Assembly: GCA_963920705.1 (NCBI GenBank)
Contig: OY987234.1
Coordinates: 23,145,794-23,209,793 of the forward strand
Direction of reading: 5' to 3'
Length of the DNA stretch: 64,000 nucleotides
Source of the DNA: Odiellus spinosus
Taxonomy: Eukaryota; Arthropoda; Arachnida; Opiliones; Phalangiidae
Below the pieces are notes generated by a model, which was given only the letters and a program-made list of their open reading frames with translations, ran no database searches and was not told the origin of the DNA. This document shows, one piece after another, positions 59,512 through 64,000 of this stretch (the stretch's first letter is position 1; the number at the start of each line of letters is the position of its first letter). A program made the translations under genes and the position numbers.

Positions 59512-60800
59512 TGTGGTCATGATGCGTTGGTAAATTAATTCATAACTTTACCAATTAAAATTGAAAAATTCAACAATTACTATCAGCACAAGAAAATCAT
59601 CCCCAAGTCTACAAGACGACATACTACGGGTTACAATGATGAAGGTCCGATTTCCTCAGTCAATGATTCCACCCTAAGTATTCCAAATTTCTACAGAAGA
59701 GCGGTATGGCAAAGTATTGCTGGTAGAGTAAATCAAACGTGAACTCGCGACGCCCCGGCGAGGGCCTCTTTCGTTTCGCGAGAGAGAGGGTAAAGCCCAG
59801 TTTCTTAGTTACATTTTCTACCCCCCCCTACATACGACGCGCGAAGTCGCGAACGAACTTCAACGAAGGCAAAATAATTAGCACCGCCTACTTAGTTCCT
59901 ATCTTAACCGCTAGAGAGGGCAATTTCGACTTCTGTTTCTTGGCCGTTTTACAATTTTGAGATTTTTCCTCTCTCCCCGCGCGAAAGTTGTGACGACACA
60001 ACTCTCAGACCTTCAGTTCATTCGTTATATGCCCGGTTGTAGACTTGAAGCATGATTTACCTGTGCTATCAGAGATTAATTTAAAGTCTAAAGTGACGTT
60101 TACGTGCGTTTAAGAAATAAAGTTTAAATAGAAAATTACAAATTTTGGCACTCAATTGTTGAAAGTAATTGTTGAAGGAGGTAATTATGGAATCCTGACA
60201 ATAAATCTGGAAAGTAATTACTTGTAATTGGTTGAAATATTGGTAATCGTATCAACTCGGATCATGACGTATATTTATTTTTTATTCCACAAACCAAATA
60301 TTCATTTTTTATTCAAAATAGCCTTCCATTCATTTTCAACTCGCCCCCCAAAATTTAGTTAAAACTAGTTAAAGCTAGTTTGAACTAAAACAAAAAAAAA
60401 TTTAAACAAATTTCCCGCTACTTTTTTGGTCCTTCAACGAAGGTTTTCTAAATTTTTTTAAACCTAAATTATTATTTTATACAATATTTATATATACATA
60501 AAAGGTAAAACTTTAATTAGGCAATTTCAATTTATTTTAATTAAAAGAAAAGGATTTAAAAATGGAAAACGTCTAGAAGCTCTTAATTTATACGCGAGAC
60601 TGACGGTCTAACACCTCTCTGTTCTTTTGTCAAAATATTTAATTTGCCATGAAAATATTCCGTAGCTTTCTTCGTATTCAAGATATGTTTTTAAATGCTT
60701 TTTAAAACTAATTCTTCCGCTAATTACTCGTACTAATTTATTCTTTATTAATTAGTAGGTAATTACCATTAAATTCGTTATATAATTCTTAATTTTATCA

Positions 60801-61208
60801 TTTATGATGTGGCGCCATCTACATTTAATTTTACTTCAGGCTCGGAGACGCGCAAAGACTCCAATATTTATGCAAATTACTTAATTCTCTGTATCAAATA
60901 TGCTAGGATAGGTTAATATCTTTGGGTTGATAAAAAAATATTGCTTGCATCCGATAACTGATGACATGTATTAAGCTAAGGCTAGTACCAACGCCTTCTA
61001 TACTTTAGCAAAGTCAGCGCAACGGGGGAAAAAGAGTCAAAGGTAAATTTAGCTCGCCAGTTTTCCACCAAAAATTTTGCTGACATCTTTCCCGTCTGCA
61101 AAAAACGCGAGTTACCTAATTGTTCCTGGTGTACGAACATAAAAGGGTCATGGTTCCTACTAGTAGAGAGATTTCAAACACTGAATACAGATGGCGCCAC
61201 CATAAAAC
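60801..61208. mobile_element. TGGCGCCATCT inverted-repeat element, about 400 bp
   Basis: The left arm TTTATGATGTGGCGCCATCT then ACATT; the right arm in reverse complement TTTTATGGTGGCGCCATCTG then TATTC. The arms match over about 25 bp with few mismatches. The GTGGCGCCA core recurs at 45918-46091. Non-coding. Confidence 0.6.
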
Positions 61209-61881
61209 GATAAATTATAAAATAGAAATGATTTGGGCCTTGGCAAATTGGATTTTGCACTAAACTGTCCAATTTAATCATCATCTCAATGTTTTAAAAG
61301 TATAATTACTTAATTTAATGGTAATTACTACTAATTAAGCTTAGTTTAATACATGATTTACATTTTTACGGAGGTTAATTAATTTTTGGCACCTCTAAAA
61401 GGATTTTTAATATCATTATATATATTTTAGGCTAAATATTCTAATCTTTAAATTATAGTCTACGTGTACGTTAATTAATTTACAATTAGCCTAAAGTAAG
61501 TAATTTTTATTTCTACAAAATATATAATTTTTGATTGTTTTTTTATCATTTAATTTTTTGAGTTTCGTGGACAGCGATTGAGATTATAACGTTGAGGAAA
61601 AAACGCTTTAGTTTGATTTTTTTAAACTTAAAAATATGATTTGATTAAAAATTATTAATTTTAAATAAGGAACTTGGGCCTTTTTTTCTTAATTTTAAAT
61701 TTAAAATTAAAGCTCCGCGATTTAATTGCAAAGTATTGCATTTTTTGCAATCAATTATCAATTAATCACTTTGCGTTAAAATTAATTCAATCTAATTTAA
61801 AATTTTTACCAGTATTTAAGAGATAAACGCATTTTTTGGTTTTTAATTAAACTATATTAATTGTCGTGATTTAATTATAGT

Positions 61882-64000
61882 TTAAACGACAGCTACGGCG
61901 GCTTCGCAACGTCCGGTAGATATCGAAGCTGATTTTCGCCACTCGTTCTTTTCAGGATCATAAACTTCAACGTCGTTTAATGTCATGGGTACCGAAGATC
62001 GATCCATTCCTCTACGTCCTCCTATTACGTATAATTTGCCATTTACAGCAGCGGCGCAAGCTCCAGCTTTGTGAAATTTCATCGGTAAAATTTCAGACCA
62101 TTTATTCTGCGCAAAGATTTAAATTAATCCGGATTCTTGGAGCGAGGAAAGCCAAAAGGGGTCTGATAAACGTACAAATCTTGTTGAGATTTTAAAATAC
62201 CCTGAGAACCTTTCGTTAAAATCACTAAATCTTTCAAATCCTTATCAATCTTTCACGAAGTCCCTAAATCTTTCATCAACTTCCCAAATCTTTCACGGAA
62301 TCCCTATATCTTTCAAATCCTTATCAATCTTTCACGGAATCCGTAAATCTTTCAAATCTTTCACCAAGTTCCTAATCTTTCAAATCCTTATCAATCTTTC
62401 ATGAAGTCCCTAAATCTTTCAAATCCTAATCAATCTTTCATGAAGTCCCTAAATCTTCCAAATCCTAATCAATCTTACATGAAGTCCCTAATCTTCCAAA
62501 TCTTTCACCAAGCTCCTAAATCCTTATCAAATCTTTCACTGAATCCCTAAATCTTTCAAATCCAATAAAATCCTTTATTAAGTCCCTTAATCTTGACATT
62601 TCCAAATTAAATTCATGACAAAGGTGGCAAAATTGGTCCATTTTTCTTTATCTGACGCCCTGCTGATGAATCTTTCATGAAATACCCAACTAAATACTAA
62701 ACTGACCAACTAGAAATCAAATTGACCCCTTTTTTCGCGCGTCAGACCCCTGGGGGCTCGTTGGAATAAAGATAAGATTACCTCCTCTATGGAATATCTT
62801 TCTACGCTGGAAAGACAAGGTCTAGACGAATTTGTCCCCCCTACGGCGTAGATATGATCTCTTAATAGACAAACCCCGACGTGAGCGCGAGGAGTTATTA
62901 ATCTAGCTAATAGATTCCATTCTCCAGTCACGGGATTAAAACTTTCAACCATATCCATGGCTTCGTTTAATTCGCTGAGACCGCCGATGACGTAGATTAA
63001 ACCTTCGTGGGCGACGATTCCCATAGCAAACCTAGCCGTTTTCATACGCCCGGAGAAGGTCCAGCTATCGGTTAAGGGATCGTACCTTTGACGACAAAAA
63101 TTCGAGTTGAAATTTAAAAAACAACGGTAAGATTAATTCCTCACTAACCTTTCTATAGAATCGCCTATTTCGGCTCCTACCCATCCACCTATAGCGTAAA
63201 TATAACCATCTAAAGCGCAAGCTCCTAGAACTGATCTAGTTTGAGACATAGCTCGAATGGCTGTCCATTCGTTACTCAAAGGATCGTAGGCTTCGCAAGA
63301 GTTGTAGATCATCGAATCGCTTTCTCCCCCTAAAAAAATCATACTTTCTAAGGTTGAGGACCTTGTTTTCGTAGATTATCTTACCCAAAACGTAAACAAC
63401 GTTGAATAAAACAGCCACGGCGTGTCCGGAGCGCGAGTTTCTCATGGGAGCGATAGTTGTCCACTGATCTTTATTAACGTCTAGTTTCTCGACTAAAGAT
63501 AAAGTGTGACTTTCGTCCCAACTTCGACCTCGATCTCTATTATATCCGCCGATGATGTAAATGTATTTTTTGGCACACATGCGAGGTTGCATTCTAATGT
63601 CAAATTGTTGACCCAATCCTTTGTCCAATTGAATTAGTCTCATTTGAGTTTTATGGTCTTGAATAAGTTTCGTTAGAGCCACCTAAAATTGATTAGGATT
63701 TTAGATTTTGAACTTATCCAAGTGATTAACGCTAAATCAAAAACCTTTAAGCTTAGATCGGGGCATTCTTCGATGGCTATATCTAATTGTTTTTCCGAAA
63801 TAACCGGAAGTCGGATCAATTCAATCAGATCAAATATATGTTTTCTTCTAACGCTGGCGTCTTTCAATATCCAATTGATAGTAAACTGAAATACTTGATT
63901 TTCATTCTCGATAGCCAAACCTTCGCTACGTATAAAATTCATCAACATTTCTTTCGGTAGGTCGTAAATCTCGGATTCCTTAAGGACATCGGGGAAGAAT
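61882..64000 (-). CDS. IPP: Actin-binding protein IPP (KLHL27) orthologue, BACK and kelch region, partial 5'
   Basis: BTB-BACK-kelch protein, family known as cullin-3 substrate adaptors; IPP binds actin. Exons in order of translation: (64000)-63745, 63682-63385, 63329-63149, 63085-62782, 62106-61882; 420 complete residues plus TAA, all phases close. The first exon is BACK domain (about residues 1-85, YDLPKEMLMNFIRSEGLAIE, VFQFTINWILKD). The kelch domain has six blades marked by GG doublets: YIYIIGGYN, VVYVLGGES, YIYAIGGWV, LIYVIGGLS, HIYAVGGTN and KLYVIGGRR. The strings YNRDRGRSWDESHTLSLVEK, GGESDSMIYNSCEAYDP, GGWVGAEIGDSIERYDP and MTLNDVEVYDP match vertebrate IPP better than other KLHL proteins I know. 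The BTB exons, roughly 160 residues, lie beyond the right edge. Confidence 0.92.
62107..62781 (-). other. Last intron of IPP, repeat-filled
   Basis: Donor GAG|GTAATC (plus GATTAC, the last base at 62781) and acceptor GCGCAG|AATAAATGG. More than half of it is the tandem array at 62223-62595. Confidence 0.8.
62223..62595 (+). repeat. About 38-bp tandem repeat in the last IPP intron
   Basis: Roughly ten imperfect units of CTAAATCTTTCAAATCCTTA followed by TCAATCTTTCACGAAGTCC. Some units are shortened by one internal half. Strong pyrimidine bias on the plus strand, hence purine-rich in the transcript. Confidence 0.92.

Larger units (their letters stand above)
56406..61881. other. Convergent intergenic region between TRIC and IPP
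   Basis: About 5.5 kb with the TRIC 3' UTR at the left, the tandem repeat at 59253-59511 and the inverted-repeat element at 60801-61208. The right part, up to 61881, includes the 3' UTR of the IPP gene. No further exon was recognised. Confidence 0.5.

Overview
The window is nuclear DNA from an intron-rich, AT-rich animal, most likely an arthropod. The evidence is GT-AG introns (one GC-AG) that interrupt readable protein families, orthologues of animal-specific genes (CELSR/Flamingo, SREK1, TRIC channel, IPP kelch protein), and two families typical of arthropods (a Reeler defence-like protein and a 27-kDa haemolymph/DUF1397-like protein). No species is named because nothing in the sequence fixes it. 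CpG-containing words are common in exons and introns, so strong germline CpG depletion is not apparent.

Layout: 1434-12399 (+) holds the last 28 exons (1805 residues) of a Flamingo/CELSR planar-polarity adhesion GPCR; the cadherin exons lie to the left of the window. 14520-20547 (-) is a 237-residue secreted cysteine-rich protein whose signal-peptide exon sits 4.8 kb from the rest and has a TATA box. From about 20.65 to 41.67 kb there is a 21-kb stretch without a recognisable gene, filled with short terminal-inverted-repeat elements and other dispersed repeats. 41671-45365 (+) is SREK1, an SR-like splicing regulator. 46986-47303 (-) is an unidentified coding exon. 52279-53275 (+) is a one-domain Reeler protein. 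53772-56405 (+) is a TRIC (TMEM38) cation channel. 61882->64000 (-) is the BACK and kelch part of an IPP (KLHL27) orthologue that runs off the right edge.

The genes show no shared pathway: this is ordinary eukaryotic gene order, not an operon. Gene models were built by hand by joining ORFs at splice sites and checking reading phase across every junction. CELSR, SREK1, TRIC, Reeler, IPP and the DUF1397-like gene all close in phase, and the five complete at their 3' ends by continuous reading from first to last exon end at a stop codon.

The most unusual material is in the repeats. There is a 30-bp tandem array in a CELSR intron that stays open in the reading frame of the preceding exon. There is a hAT-like element with a near-perfect 8-bp target duplication inside the TRIC gene, a TTAA-flanked piggyBac-like non-autonomous element, and several other palindromic elements. 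No transposase, reverse transcriptase, rRNA, tRNA or CRISPR array was recognised, and I found no clear sign of a wholly new biological system.
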